This document shows, in pieces, positions 24,493 to 31,965 of a stretch of DNA of 38,524 bases. The stretch comes from Rhodospirillales bacterium (lineage in GTDB: Bacteria > Pseudomonadota > Alphaproteobacteria > UBA828), in the NCBI GenBank assembly GCA_028818855.1, contig JAPPMY010000182.1:1-38524 (forward strand), written 5' to 3'. The translations under genes were made by a program, and so were the position numbers. The notes under the pieces are model-generated. The model had not been told where the DNA came from and made no database searches. It saw only the letters and a list, made by a program, of their open reading frames with translations. Each line of letters starts with the position of its first letter. The stretch's first letter is position 1.

Positions 24493-24908
24493 TGGCACTT
24501 CGTTACCTGCTCGATACCAACGCCGTGTCGGAGCCGTTACGTCCCCACCCGGCCGGCGGCATCATGCACCGGCTGCGACAGCACGACGGAGAGATCGCGA
24601 TTCCGTCTCCGGTCTGGCACGAGTTGCGATTCGGTTGTAGCCGTCTGCCGCCCTCGCGAAGACGGGACGCAGTCGAGCGCTACATCGAGACCGTGGTGCT
24701 GCAGAGTTTTCCGGTGCTCGACTATGACCTTGAGGCCGCCGACTGGCATGCCAGGGAGCGGGCGAGGCTGGTCGCCGCAGGCAAGACGCCGCCGTTCGTC
24801 GATGGCCAGATCGCAGCCATCGCGCGCGTCAACGACCTGACGCTGGTCACGTCGAATCTGGACGATTTCCGCGAATTCGGGGAACTGAAAGTGCAAAGTT
24901 GGACGTAA
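24492..24908 (+). CDS. vapC: VapC-family PIN-domain toxin ribonuclease
   Basis: A 138-residue PIN-domain protein with the expected acidic active site: Asp8 in LLDTNAVSE, Glu44 in VWHELRFG, Asp104 in FVDGQIAA, and Asn122 with Asp124/125 in VTSNLDDF. VapC toxins are Mg-dependent RNases that cleave tRNA or rRNA and are held inactive by the co-encoded antitoxin. It overlaps the upstream antitoxin by one base. The module lies between the HyuA/HyuB/zinc-protein operon and an isochorismatase-like gene, all in the same orientation, and its base composition is somewhat lower in GC than its neighbours, consistent with later insertion. Confidence 0.92.
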   Translation: MALRYLLDTNAVSEPLRPHPAGGIMHRLRQHDGEIAIPSPVWHELRFGCSRLPPSRRRDAVERYIETVVLQSFPVLDYDLEAADWHARERARLVAAGKTPPFVDGQIAAIARVNDLTLVTSNLDDFREFGELKVQSWT

Positions 24909-24978
24909 GGCCAATGCGGATCAGCGCAATGCGCAGCGCCGACAATCCGTCGCGTATGCCGGGCAGCTAGGCAGAACC

Positions 24979-25665
24979 GTGCACGACATTGCCATTCGGC
25001 CGGAGATCATCGACCGGGTCGTGAAGCGGCGCGGTCGCGTGCGCCTCTTCGAACGCCTCGATCCGGCCCGCACGGCGGCCGTCTACATCGACATGCAGGT
25101 GACCTTCCTTGCGCCGGGCGCCCCGGTCGAGGTGCCGATGGCGCGCGCGATCGTGCCGCAGATCAATGCGCTCAACGCCCGCCTCAGGGCGCTCGGCGTG
25201 CGCATCTACTGGGTCGCCCACGCCAACACGAGCCGCGACGGCGCGTCGGACTGGCCGGGCTTCTTCGACCACTTCGTCGCCGACGAGGCGCGCGCGCGCA
25301 CCATGGCCGGCCTCGCGCCGAACGCCGACGGCCAGGCGCTCTGGCCCGAATTAGAGGTGGGGGACGACGATACGGTCCTGTTCAAGAACCGCTACAGCGC
25401 CCTGATCCCCGGCTCCTCGTCGCTGGAGACGATGGTGAGGGGCCGCAGCATCGACACGCTGCTCATCGGCGGCACCAAGACCGACGTCTGCTGCGAATCG
25501 ACCGCGCGCGACGCCATGATGCTCGACTTCAAGACCGTGATGCTCGCCGACTGCTGCGCCGCGCTCACCGACGAGGAGCACCGCAACGCGCTCGAGACCG
25601 TCATCCAGCAATTCGGCGACGTGATGACCGCAGCCGAAGCCCTCGCGGCCCTCGAAACCGGGTAG
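24979..25665 (+). CDS. isochorismatase-like cysteine hydrolase
   Basis: A 228-residue cysteine hydrolase with the catalytic triad Asp38 (YIDMQVTF), Lys136 (LFKNRYSAL) and Cys171 (GTKTDVCCESTARDA), plus the cis-peptide region before the Cys. The family includes isochorismatase, nicotinamidase, N-carbamoylsarcosine amidase and ureidoacrylate hydrolase. Proximity to a HyuA/HyuB operon favours a carbamoyl- or ureido-amide hydrolase that would finish opening of a hydantoin-like ring, but this is inference from context. It starts at GTG 24979. A single TTA leucine codon (25351-25353) stands out in this GC-rich gene. It is convergent with the restriction endonuclease gene, 73 bases apart. Confidence 0.88.
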   Translation: MHDIAIRPEIIDRVVKRRGRVRLFERLDPARTAAVYIDMQVTFLAPGAPVEVPMARAIVPQINALNARLRALGVRIYWVAHANTSRDGASDWPGFFDHFVADEARARTMAGLAPNADGQALWPELEVGDDDTVLFKNRYSALIPGSSSLETMVRGRSIDTLLIGGTKTDVCCESTARDAMMLDFKTVMLADCCAALTDEEHRNALETVIQQFGDVMTAAEALAALETG

Positions 25666-25738
25666 CGAAATCAGCCCGATCAGCGGCACTTGAGTCCGAG
25701 ATCAGGCGGGAACGCTCAACGAGTCCTTCTCCGGGCGT

Positions 25739-26479
25739 TCAGGCTTGCGGAAGTCGGTCTTGATAGACTGAGGTCGCCGGTATCCCAATCAACAGCAATG
25801 GACAGGGATTGCCGACGCCACGCTCGATCCGTTCTCGCAGCTTGTTCCAATGGGTTGTCGCGCTGCCGAACTTGTCCTGCACGAACCGGCGCGCCCAATC
25901 CGCCACGAAGCCGTCGCCTTCGGTCCTCACCATGCCACGTTGGCGCGCCGTCGGATTCACGTTGAATTGCTCGAGATCGTCGAAGCTCCGCACAGCGTGA
26001 TTGACCGCGCAGTCTGCAACGATCTGAACCATGGAGCCTTGTAAGGACTCTCCACGTGTCACGATAATTCCAACGCTGATTGCGCCTTCGCTGTGGAGTC
26101 TCTGAAAGTTCTCCAGATCGCGATCGAAGAACGGATCCTTGTTGTTCCACTCGATTTCCAGGGCGATGGCGCCTTCGTGAGACCTGCGCACATGGTCGAT
26201 TTCGTGCGAGATTGCGGCCCGCTCGATATCGTCGACGGTCTTCCGGATGACGATGTTTCGCTTGATCCACTGCCGCTCCGTGAGCGAGCGCCGCAGCCGC
26301 TGCGTCGACTCGGCCTCCCCGCCTCCGCCCTTGATCAACTCCACGTCGGTGACTCTGAAGTCCATCAGAACGCCGCACAACTCCTCAAGCGGTTCCGGGA
26401 AATCGGTGGTAAGGACGGCCAGCGCGTGGTTCACGGTCTGAACGTCGAAACCGACCCTTTCGAGATCGGACAGGCTCAA
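25739..26479 (-). CDS. BglII/BstYI-family type II restriction endonuclease
   Basis: A 246-residue protein resembling the BglII family. The nuclease core is SHEIDHVRRSHEGAIALEIE followed by WNNKDPFFDRDLENF; Asp95, Glu108 and Glu110 are candidate metal ligands, and LLLIGIP near 228-234 is a typical late strand. The TTG at 26479 overlaps the TGA of the upstream methyltransferase gene (TTGA) and gives a length close to known members; an ATG at 26554 would add 25 residues that are only methyltransferase shadow. Base composition is clearly lower than the neighbours: bases 26101-26160 hold 28 G or C in 60. It would cut unmethylated foreign DNA; the recognition site cannot be read off. Confidence 0.78.
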   Translation of the reverse strand: MSLSDLERVGFDVQTVNHALAVLTTDFPEPLEELCGVLMDFRVTDVELIKGGGGEAESTQRLRRSLTERQWIKRNIVIRKTVDDIERAAISHEIDHVRRSHEGAIALEIEWNNKDPFFDRDLENFQRLHSEGAISVGIIVTRGESLQGSMVQIVADCAVNHAVRSFDDLEQFNVNPTARQRGMVRTEGDGFVADWARRFVQDKFGSATTHWNKLRERIERGVGNPCPLLLIGIPATSVYQDRLPQA

Positions 26480-27108
26480 GGCGAGGCCGCGGCAGAATGA
26501 TTGCCGTAGGTTGGCCAATCGGGCTCGTAGTCGGCGTCGGCCTGATTGCCCCATACCGTCCAATTGTCGCGCGCGCCCCGGCCGAACAATTCGAGATACG
26601 GTCCCCAGCTACAACGTTCGATCAAGTCATATTGCTCGTCGGGCTTCCGCGAATGTTCCCGCTTGCGGCTCGAGATGAGGTTGACCTGACTGCGCCCGGG
26701 AGGAAGCGTGCGGATATCCTTGCCTCGCACCCCAAAAAGGATGATTTCCGTCACGTTGCGGAAATAGAAGCCGACCCCGCGACCGTCGGAGCCACCGTCC
26801 TTGCGCACCTTGTGCCAAATCAGGTTTGTCTTGTACTGGAAACCCCATGACGCGAGCACCTGCAATCCTTCGGGAAGCAGCGCATTCGGAACCCATAGAT
26901 AGCAATGCGCCCGCTCGGCGACGTGGTCGGCCACTGGAAGCGCCGCGATTTCCTCAAGGGACAGAGTGCCATACCGAGACAAGCGGCGGTGCTCGGGCGC
27001 GACCTTCCCCGTGCGATTGCTGAAGCGCCAAGGCGGATCGGCGAGAACCGTCCCGAACCGCCTATTGTCCAAGCGCTCACTCAGATCGCGTGCCGGTGAA
27101 TCTGGCAT
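26476..27108 (-). CDS. MT-A70 family adenine-N6 DNA methyltransferase
   Basis: A 210-residue methyltransferase with the catalytic DPPW motif at 24-27 (VLADPPWRFS) and the MT-A70 blocks CYLWVPNALLPEGLQVLASW, NLIWHKVRKDGG and EIILFGVRGK, then SRKPDEQYDLIE and LELFGRGARDNW. It should transfer a methyl group from S-adenosylmethionine to adenine N6, protecting the host from the endonuclease encoded immediately downstream. The ATG at 27108 has AAGGGA four bases upstream. MT-A70 enzymes are more often single prophage or orphan genes; pairing with a BglII-type endonuclease suggests a complete restriction-modification unit. GC content is low relative to flanks. Confidence 0.88.
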   Translation of the reverse strand: MPDSPARDLSERLDNRRFGTVLADPPWRFSNRTGKVAPEHRRLSRYGTLSLEEIAALPVADHVAERAHCYLWVPNALLPEGLQVLASWGFQYKTNLIWHKVRKDGGSDGRGVGFYFRNVTEIILFGVRGKDIRTLPPGRSQVNLISSRKREHSRKPDEQYDLIERCSWGPYLELFGRGARDNWTVWGNQADADYEPDWPTYGNHSAAASP

Positions 27109-27181
27109 TGGGTCCCTTCATTCCCACACATCGGCTGCTCCCAAACCAAGCCGTATACAGCGTCACGACTCGACAGGGAAG

Positions 27182-27209
27182 AATATAACAAGAACATCTG
27201 CTTTTGCAA
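27182..27209 (-). promoter_or_regulatory. putative sigma70-type promoter of the restriction-modification operon
   Basis: On the minus strand a TTGCAA hexamer (27209-27204) is followed after 16 bases by TATATT (27187-27182), about 74 bases before the methyltransferase ATG. The local sequence is strikingly AT-rich for this window (27181-27210 holds 10 G or C in 30). This is the only convincing vegetative-type promoter I could see by eye. The rest of the gap 27109-27389 shows no further gene. Confidence 0.5.
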
Positions 27210-27389
27210 GACTACAGTCGACCGGCCCATTCGCATAGCTGCCTTACGGCTGAGCGGCTCAATCTCGTGCTCACTCCGCAAACTTGCAATGCCGATTGGG
27301 CGGTCCGCGCCAATGCTGCTAACATCCCGCGCGAGCTGGCGGAATTCTAGGGGCGGCCGGCCCTGCGGGGGCCAGCCGGGAGGCGCCGC

Positions 27390-28181
27390 ATGGCGTTGAC
27401 CACGTTGAAGGAGATGGCGGGGACGCGGCGGGCCAAGCTCGGCACGCTCGTGATCGAGCTCGCCTCGCCCGGCATCGGCTACATCCTCAAGGCTGGCGGC
27501 GCCCAGTTCGTCTTCGTCGACATGGAGCATTCCGGCTTCGGCTTCGACACGGTGAAGCAGCTCCTGCGCTACTTGGAGGCGGCGTCGCTGCCGACGGTCG
27601 TGCGCGTGCCGTCGCGCCACTACCACCACATCGCCCGGGCGCTGGACGTGGGCGCCGAGGGGATCATGCTGCCGATGGTGGGCACGGCGGAGGAAGCGCG
27701 GCGCATCGCGGCCCACACGAAGTATCCTCCGCTCGGCCATCGCGGCGTGGCGCTCGGCGTCGCCCACGACCGCTACGCGCCCGGCGCGCCTGCGGCCAAG
27801 ATGCGGGCTGCCAACAGGCGCGTCGCGGTGTTCCTCCTGGTGGAGACCCGCGAGGGACTCGACAGCGTGGACGAGATCGCCGCCGTTGAGGGCGTCGACG
27901 GACTGTGGATCGGGCATTTCGACCTCAGCACCTCCCTCGGCATCCCCGGCCAGTTCGACCACCCCGACCTCGTCGCTGCCGAGGACCGTGTCCGGCGCGC
28001 CTGCGCCAGGCACAAGAAATCCTTCGGCTGCCTCGTCATGAACGTCGAGCGGGGCATCGGCGCCTACCACGCCGGTTACGACATGATCTGCTATTCCGGC
28101 GACGTGTGGCTGCTGCAGGAGACGCTGCGCCGGGGCATCGACGACGTGAAGGCCGCGCTCGGCGGCCGGCGGCAGGGATAG
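27390..28181 (+). CDS. HpcH/HpaI-family aldolase, copy 1 (complete active site)
   Basis: A 263-residue class II pyruvate-type aldolase. Active-site residues align with the family: His47 in VDMEHSGFG, Arg72 in TVVRVPSRHY, Glu152 in VETREG and Asp178 in GHFDLS, the last two binding the divalent metal. GAEGIMLPMV (89-98) and HRGVALGVAHDRYAPG (117-132) are typical. These enzymes cleave 2-keto-3-deoxy acids or 4-hydroxy-2-ketoacids to pyruvate and an aldehyde. GGGAGG lies upstream of the ATG. A paralogue begins eight bases after its stop, and two solute-binding protein genes follow on the same strand, so import of an acid that it cleaves is a reasonable guess. Confidence 0.9.
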   Translation: MALTTLKEMAGTRRAKLGTLVIELASPGIGYILKAGGAQFVFVDMEHSGFGFDTVKQLLRYLEAASLPTVVRVPSRHYHHIARALDVGAEGIMLPMVGTAEEARRIAAHTKYPPLGHRGVALGVAHDRYAPGAPAAKMRAANRRVAVFLLVETREGLDSVDEIAAVEGVDGLWIGHFDLSTSLGIPGQFDHPDLVAAEDRVRRACARHKKSFGCLVMNVERGIGAYHAGYDMICYSGDVWLLQETLRRGIDDVKAALGGRRQG

Positions 28182-28188
28182 GCGCGAG

Positions 28189-28995
28189 ATGCCGCGGGGC
28201 GCCTTGCGCGCGATGACGGGCACGGACGAGCCGAAGTTCGGCTCGTTCGTGATCGAGTTCGACTCACCCGGCATGGGGCAAATCCTGAAGGCCGCCGGCT
28301 GCCAGTACGCGCTGCTCGACATGGAGCATTCCGGCTTCGGCTACGACCAGCTCAAGCGCGCGCTCCGCTTCTACCAGGCGGCCGACCTGCCGGTGATCGT
28401 CTCCACCGTCGGCGGTGACTACGACATGGTGGCCCGCGCGCTGGACATGGGAGCGGACGGCATCCAGCCTGCGAAGGTGGGCAGCGCCGAGGAGGCTCGC
28501 GCCATCCTGGATCACGTTCGCTATGCGCCCAGGGGCGCTCGCGGCGTGGCGCTCGGCATAGCCCACGACCGGTACAGGCAGCGCCCCGCGGCTCCCGCGC
28601 TCCGCGCCGCCAACAGGGACGTGGTGTTCTTTCCCAAGGTCGAGACGCCCGAGGGAATCGAGGATATCGAGGCCATCGCCGCGCTCGACGGCGTGGACGG
28701 CATCTGGATCGGCCACTTCGATCTCTCGGTCGCCATGGGCATTCCCGCGAAGTTCGACCATCCGCGGTTCCAGGCGGCGATTGAGCGCGTGGCCGCCGCG
28801 TGCAAGCGGCACGGAAAATCGCTCGGCCGCATCTACGACGACACCGAGACCGGCGTTGCGCTCCACGCGGCCGGCTTCGAATTTCTTTGCTGTTCCGGCG
28901 ATAGCTGGCTGCTGCAGCGGGGTTTGTCCGAAGGCATAGCCGCGCTGCGCAAGGCCTGCCGCGGCCCACGTGCAGGCGCCGCCGGAACGCGCTAA
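28189..28995 (+). CDS. HpcH/HpaI-family aldolase homologue, copy 2 (arginine lost)
   Basis: A 268-residue tandem paralogue of the preceding gene. It aligns without gaps over the first 180 residues, which also supports the ATG at 28189. His47 (LDMEHSGFG), Glu152 (VETPEG) and Asp178 (GHFDLS) are kept, but the position of Arg72 is Ser (PVIVSTVGGDY) and the family GIMLPMV is GIQPAKV. In HpcH/HpaI the arginine stabilises the pyruvate enolate and substrate carboxylate, so this copy may use another substrate, do a different reaction, or be a non-catalytic partner. Reading frame and codon use look healthy, so it is not a decayed pseudogene. The two copies may form a mixed hexamer. Confidence 0.87.
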   Translation: MPRGALRAMTGTDEPKFGSFVIEFDSPGMGQILKAAGCQYALLDMEHSGFGYDQLKRALRFYQAADLPVIVSTVGGDYDMVARALDMGADGIQPAKVGSAEEARAILDHVRYAPRGARGVALGIAHDRYRQRPAAPALRAANRDVVFFPKVETPEGIEDIEAIAALDGVDGIWIGHFDLSVAMGIPAKFDHPRFQAAIERVAAACKRHGKSLGRIYDDTETGVALHAAGFEFLCCSGDSWLLQRGLSEGIAALRKACRGPRAGAAGTR

Positions 28996-29007
28996 TTTGT
29001 CGCGAGC

Positions 29008-29024
29008 GCGCGGCGCCGCCGCGC
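29008..29024 (+). other. GC hairpin just upstream of the first solute-binding protein gene
   Basis: Perfect 7-bp arms GCGCGGC (29008-29014) and GCCGCGC (29018-29024) enclose a GCC loop, 12 bases after the aldolase stop and just before the GAGGGAGG ribosome site of the binding protein gene. There is no T tract. It could mark RNA processing that lets the binding protein accumulate above the aldolases, or be a weak terminator; chance pairing in GC-rich DNA cannot be excluded. Confidence 0.35.
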
Positions 29025-29043
29025 CGAACGAGGGAGGCCATCA

Positions 29044-30459
29044 ATGGCAACAAGGTCACTACGATCCACGATCGGCGGGTTCGCCGCGCTGGCGATGCTC
29101 GGTGCCGGCGCAAGCGCCGCCTGGGCCGAGAGCGCCGCGGAGATCGCGGTGCGCGAGGCGCAGCAGTACTCGGGCACCGAGATCAACGTGTTCTGGGAGG
29201 CCGGGCTGCAGGCGCTGGGCCCGCAGAACTTCTCAGGCCCGATGTGGGAAGAGCTGACCGGGATCAAGGTCAACATCATCGAAGCCCAGCACGACGAGAT
29301 GTTCCCCAAGATGTTGCAGGAGCATCGGGGCGGCACCGGGGCCTATGACGTGCTCAACGTCGTTCCCGCCTGGATGGGCGACATGGTGCGTGCCGGCGCC
29401 GTCGAGCCGCTCGACGCCTACGTCGACAAGTACGGCTACCGCGAGGAGCTCGAGGACATCGGCGACGTCTACCGCGAGAACCAGATGCGGATCGGCGACA
29501 CCATCTACGGCTTCCCGGACGATGGCGACGTGCTGATTCTCTACTATCGCAAGGACATCTTCGAGGAGATGGGCCTCTCGGTGCCGACCACGTGGGACGA
29601 GTTCTACGAGGTCAGCAAGGCGATCACCGACGCGAAGGCGCCGGAGGTCTACGGCGCCGGCTTCATGCGGGTGCGCGGCCTCCTGCACTACTTCTATCAG
29701 GAGCGGGCACGCAACGAGGGCTGCAAGTTCTTCGACGCCGAGTCCATGAAGGCGACGATCAACGGCCCCGGCTGCGTCAAGGCGCTCGCCGGCATGGTCA
29801 AGGACAACACCACCATGCCGCCCGGCGTCGAGCAGTGGGGCGCGATCGAGTCGCTCGCCGCCTTCAACGCCGGCCAGATCGCCATGACCCAGTGGTGGCC
29901 GCCGGTCGGCCGCTGGTCGGCGGGCTACGGCACCGACGACATCGCCATGCAGTGGGTGCCGCCGTCGGTGGTCGCAGGCAAGGTGGGCTACGCGCTGCCG
30001 CCGGGCGGCCATCCGCAGCTCGCTGCCGGGTTCGCCATGGCGGTCTCGTCCAGCAGCAAGAACAAGGACGCGGCCTACCTCTACATCCAGTGGATCAACA
30101 GCATCGACATCAGCCACCAGCGGGTGCAGCTCCCGTATGCGCTGCGCGATCCCTTCCGCAAGTCGCACTTCTCGTCCCCCGAGTACCAGTCGCGCTGGCC
30201 GGACGCGAAGCACTATCTCGAGGCGGCCGAGAAGGGCGCGGTCTCGGGTCTGCTCGATCTCTCGATCATCAACACGTTCGCCTATATCGACGCGCTCGCG
30301 GCCGGGTTGCAGGCGGTGATGGGCGGTGGCGATCCGCAGGCCGAGCTGGATGGCGTCGCCGACAAGTGGGACGCGCTCACCGAGAAGGTGGGCGTCGATG
30401 CCCAGCGTGAGGCCTACATGGAGTGGGCCTCCAAGCCGGCCGCCTATCCGGGCGACTGA
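29044..30459 (+). CDS. ABC transporter extracellular solute-binding protein, tandem copy 1
   Basis: A 471-residue exported binding protein. Residues 1-28 form a Sec signal peptide ending AAWA, then ESAAEIAV. Family 1 features include TEINVFWEAGLQ, FPKMLQEHR with YDVLNVVPAWMGDMVRAG, a DVLILYYRKDIFEEMGLSVP hinge region, and AMTQWWPPVGRWSAGYG. Ligands of such proteins are sugars, sugar acids or related small molecules. The ribosome site GAGGGAGG precedes the ATG. Residues 109-355 are identical, also at DNA level, to copy 2, while the flanks differ (23 of 108 residues before and 16 of 116 after). No permease or ATPase gene is adjacent in the window. Confidence 0.93.
   Translation: MATRSLRSTIGGFAALAMLGAGASAAWAESAAEIAVREAQQYSGTEINVFWEAGLQALGPQNFSGPMWEELTGIKVNIIEAQHDEMFPKMLQEHRGGTGAYDVLNVVPAWMGDMVRAGAVEPLDAYVDKYGYREELEDIGDVYRENQMRIGDTIYGFPDDGDVLILYYRKDIFEEMGLSVPTTWDEFYEVSKAITDAKAPEVYGAGFMRVRGLLHYFYQERARNEGCKFFDAESMKATINGPGCVKALAGMVKDNTTMPPGVEQWGAIESLAAFNAGQIAMTQWWPPVGRWSAGYGTDDIAMQWVPPSVVAGKVGYALPPGGHPQLAAGFAMAVSSSSKNKDAAYLYIQWINSIDISHQRVQLPYALRDPFRKSHFSSPEYQSRWPDAKHYLEAAEKGAVSGLLDLSIINTFAYIDALAAGLQAVMGGGDPQAELDGVADKWDALTEKVGVDAQREAYMEWASKPAAYPGD
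29368..30108 (+). repeat. 741-bp perfect direct repeat, copy A
   Basis: By base-by-base reading this block is identical to 30862-31602. It starts at a GCC alanine codon and ends at a GAC codon; the next base on each side differs (C against G on the left, A against G on the right). The spacing is 1494 bases. It lies wholly inside the first solute-binding protein gene. Confidence 0.92.
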
Positions 30460-30472
30460 TCCGGCTCTTTGA

Positions 30473-30499
30473 GGGAGGGGCATCGTCCCCTCCCCTTTT
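30473..30499 (+). terminator. rho-independent terminator or attenuator between tandem binding protein genes
   Basis: Perfect 8-bp arms GGGAGGGG (30473-30480) and CCCCTCCC (30487-30494) around CATCGT, followed by CTTTTCTTTC. This is the clearest intrinsic terminator in the window. It lies 13 bases after the stop of copy 1 and ends 38 bases before the ATG of copy 2, so copy 2 would need leakage or its own promoter. Confidence 0.8.
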
Positions 30500-30537
30500 C
30501 TTTCTGGCGCAGTCGCGCCCAACGAGGGAGGTAAGCA

Positions 30538-31953
30538 ATGGCAACGAAAACGATGCAAACGATGGTTGGCGGGCTTGCCGCGCTCGCTCTGCTTGGCGTG
30601 GGCTCAGCCGCCGCCTGGGCCGAGAGCGCCGCGGAGATCGCGGTGCGCGAGGCCAAGCAGTACGCCGGCACCGAGATCAACGTGATCTGGGAGGCCGGGC
30701 TCCAGTCGCTCGGCCCGCAGAACTTCTCCGGCCCGAAGTGGGAGGAGCTGACCGGAATCAAGGTCAACGTCATCGAATCCCAGGTCAACGAGATGTTCCC
30801 CAAAATGCTGCAGGAGCATCGCGCAGGCACCGGTGCCTACGACGTGCTGAGCGTGGTGCCGGCCTGGATGGGCGACATGGTGCGTGCCGGCGCCGTCGAG
30901 CCGCTCGACGCCTACGTCGACAAGTACGGCTACCGCGAGGAGCTCGAGGACATCGGCGACGTCTACCGCGAGAACCAGATGCGGATCGGCGACACCATCT
31001 ACGGCTTCCCGGACGATGGCGACGTGCTGATTCTCTACTATCGCAAGGACATCTTCGAGGAGATGGGCCTCTCGGTGCCGACCACGTGGGACGAGTTCTA
31101 CGAGGTCAGCAAGGCGATCACCGACGCGAAGGCGCCGGAGGTCTACGGCGCCGGCTTCATGCGGGTGCGCGGCCTCCTGCACTACTTCTATCAGGAGCGG
31201 GCACGCAACGAGGGCTGCAAGTTCTTCGACGCCGAGTCCATGAAGGCGACGATCAACGGCCCCGGCTGCGTCAAGGCGCTCGCCGGCATGGTCAAGGACA
31301 ACACCACCATGCCGCCCGGCGTCGAGCAGTGGGGCGCGATCGAGTCGCTCGCCGCCTTCAACGCCGGCCAGATCGCCATGACCCAGTGGTGGCCGCCGGT
31401 CGGCCGCTGGTCGGCGGGCTACGGCACCGACGACATCGCCATGCAGTGGGTGCCGCCGTCGGTGGTCGCAGGCAAGGTGGGCTACGCGCTGCCGCCGGGC
31501 GGCCATCCGCAGCTCGCTGCCGGGTTCGCCATGGCGGTCTCGTCCAGCAGCAAGAACAAGGACGCGGCCTACCTCTACATCCAGTGGATCAACAGCATCG
31601 ACGTCAGCCACGAGCGGGTGCAGCTCCCCTACACGCTGCGCGATCCCTTCCGCAAGTCGCACTTCTCGTCTCCGGAGTACCAGTCGCGCTGGCCGGACGC
31701 GAAGGAGTACCTGGATGCGCTTCAGGCGGGTGCGGTCTCCGGCCTGCTCGATCTCTCGATCATCAACACCTTCGCCTACGAGGATGCGTTGGCGATCGGG
31801 CTTCAGGCGGTGATGGGCGGCGCCGATCCGCAGGAGGAGCTCGACCAGGTGGCGGCTGCCTGGGACGCGCTCACCGAGAAGGTGGGCGTCGATGCCCAGC
31901 GTGAAGCCTACATGCAGTGGGCCTCCAAGCCGGCAGCCTATCCGGGCGACTGA
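30538..31953 (+). CDS. ABC transporter extracellular solute-binding protein, tandem copy 2
   Basis: A 471-residue tandem duplicate of the preceding gene with the same length and layout: signal peptide 1-28 (ending AAWA), ESAAEIAVREA, then the shared core. Differences cluster at the two ends: in the mature N-terminal region for example FWEAGLQA against IWEAGLQS, and near the C-terminus around residues 389-397 and 415-445. The leader is also duplicated (AACGAGGGAGG before both ATGs). Residues 109-355 show no difference. If the differing ends touch the ligand pocket or the permease, the two proteins could extend the ligand range of one transporter encoded elsewhere. It ends 13 bases before a second hairpin. 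Confidence 0.93.
   Translation: MATKTMQTMVGGLAALALLGVGSAAAWAESAAEIAVREAKQYAGTEINVIWEAGLQSLGPQNFSGPKWEELTGIKVNVIESQVNEMFPKMLQEHRAGTGAYDVLSVVPAWMGDMVRAGAVEPLDAYVDKYGYREELEDIGDVYRENQMRIGDTIYGFPDDGDVLILYYRKDIFEEMGLSVPTTWDEFYEVSKAITDAKAPEVYGAGFMRVRGLLHYFYQERARNEGCKFFDAESMKATINGPGCVKALAGMVKDNTTMPPGVEQWGAIESLAAFNAGQIAMTQWWPPVGRWSAGYGTDDIAMQWVPPSVVAGKVGYALPPGGHPQLAAGFAMAVSSSSKNKDAAYLYIQWINSIDVSHERVQLPYTLRDPFRKSHFSSPEYQSRWPDAKEYLDALQAGAVSGLLDLSIINTFAYEDALAIGLQAVMGGADPQEELDQVAAAWDALTEKVGVDAQREAYMQWASKPAAYPGD
30862..31602 (+). repeat. 741-bp perfect direct repeat, copy B
   Basis: Identical by eye to 29368-30108 and located at the same position within the second solute-binding protein gene. Codons outside the block differ at many third positions, so the identity inside it is not explained by protein conservation alone. 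Confidence 0.92.
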
Positions 31954-31965
31954 GCCCGCGTTCCC

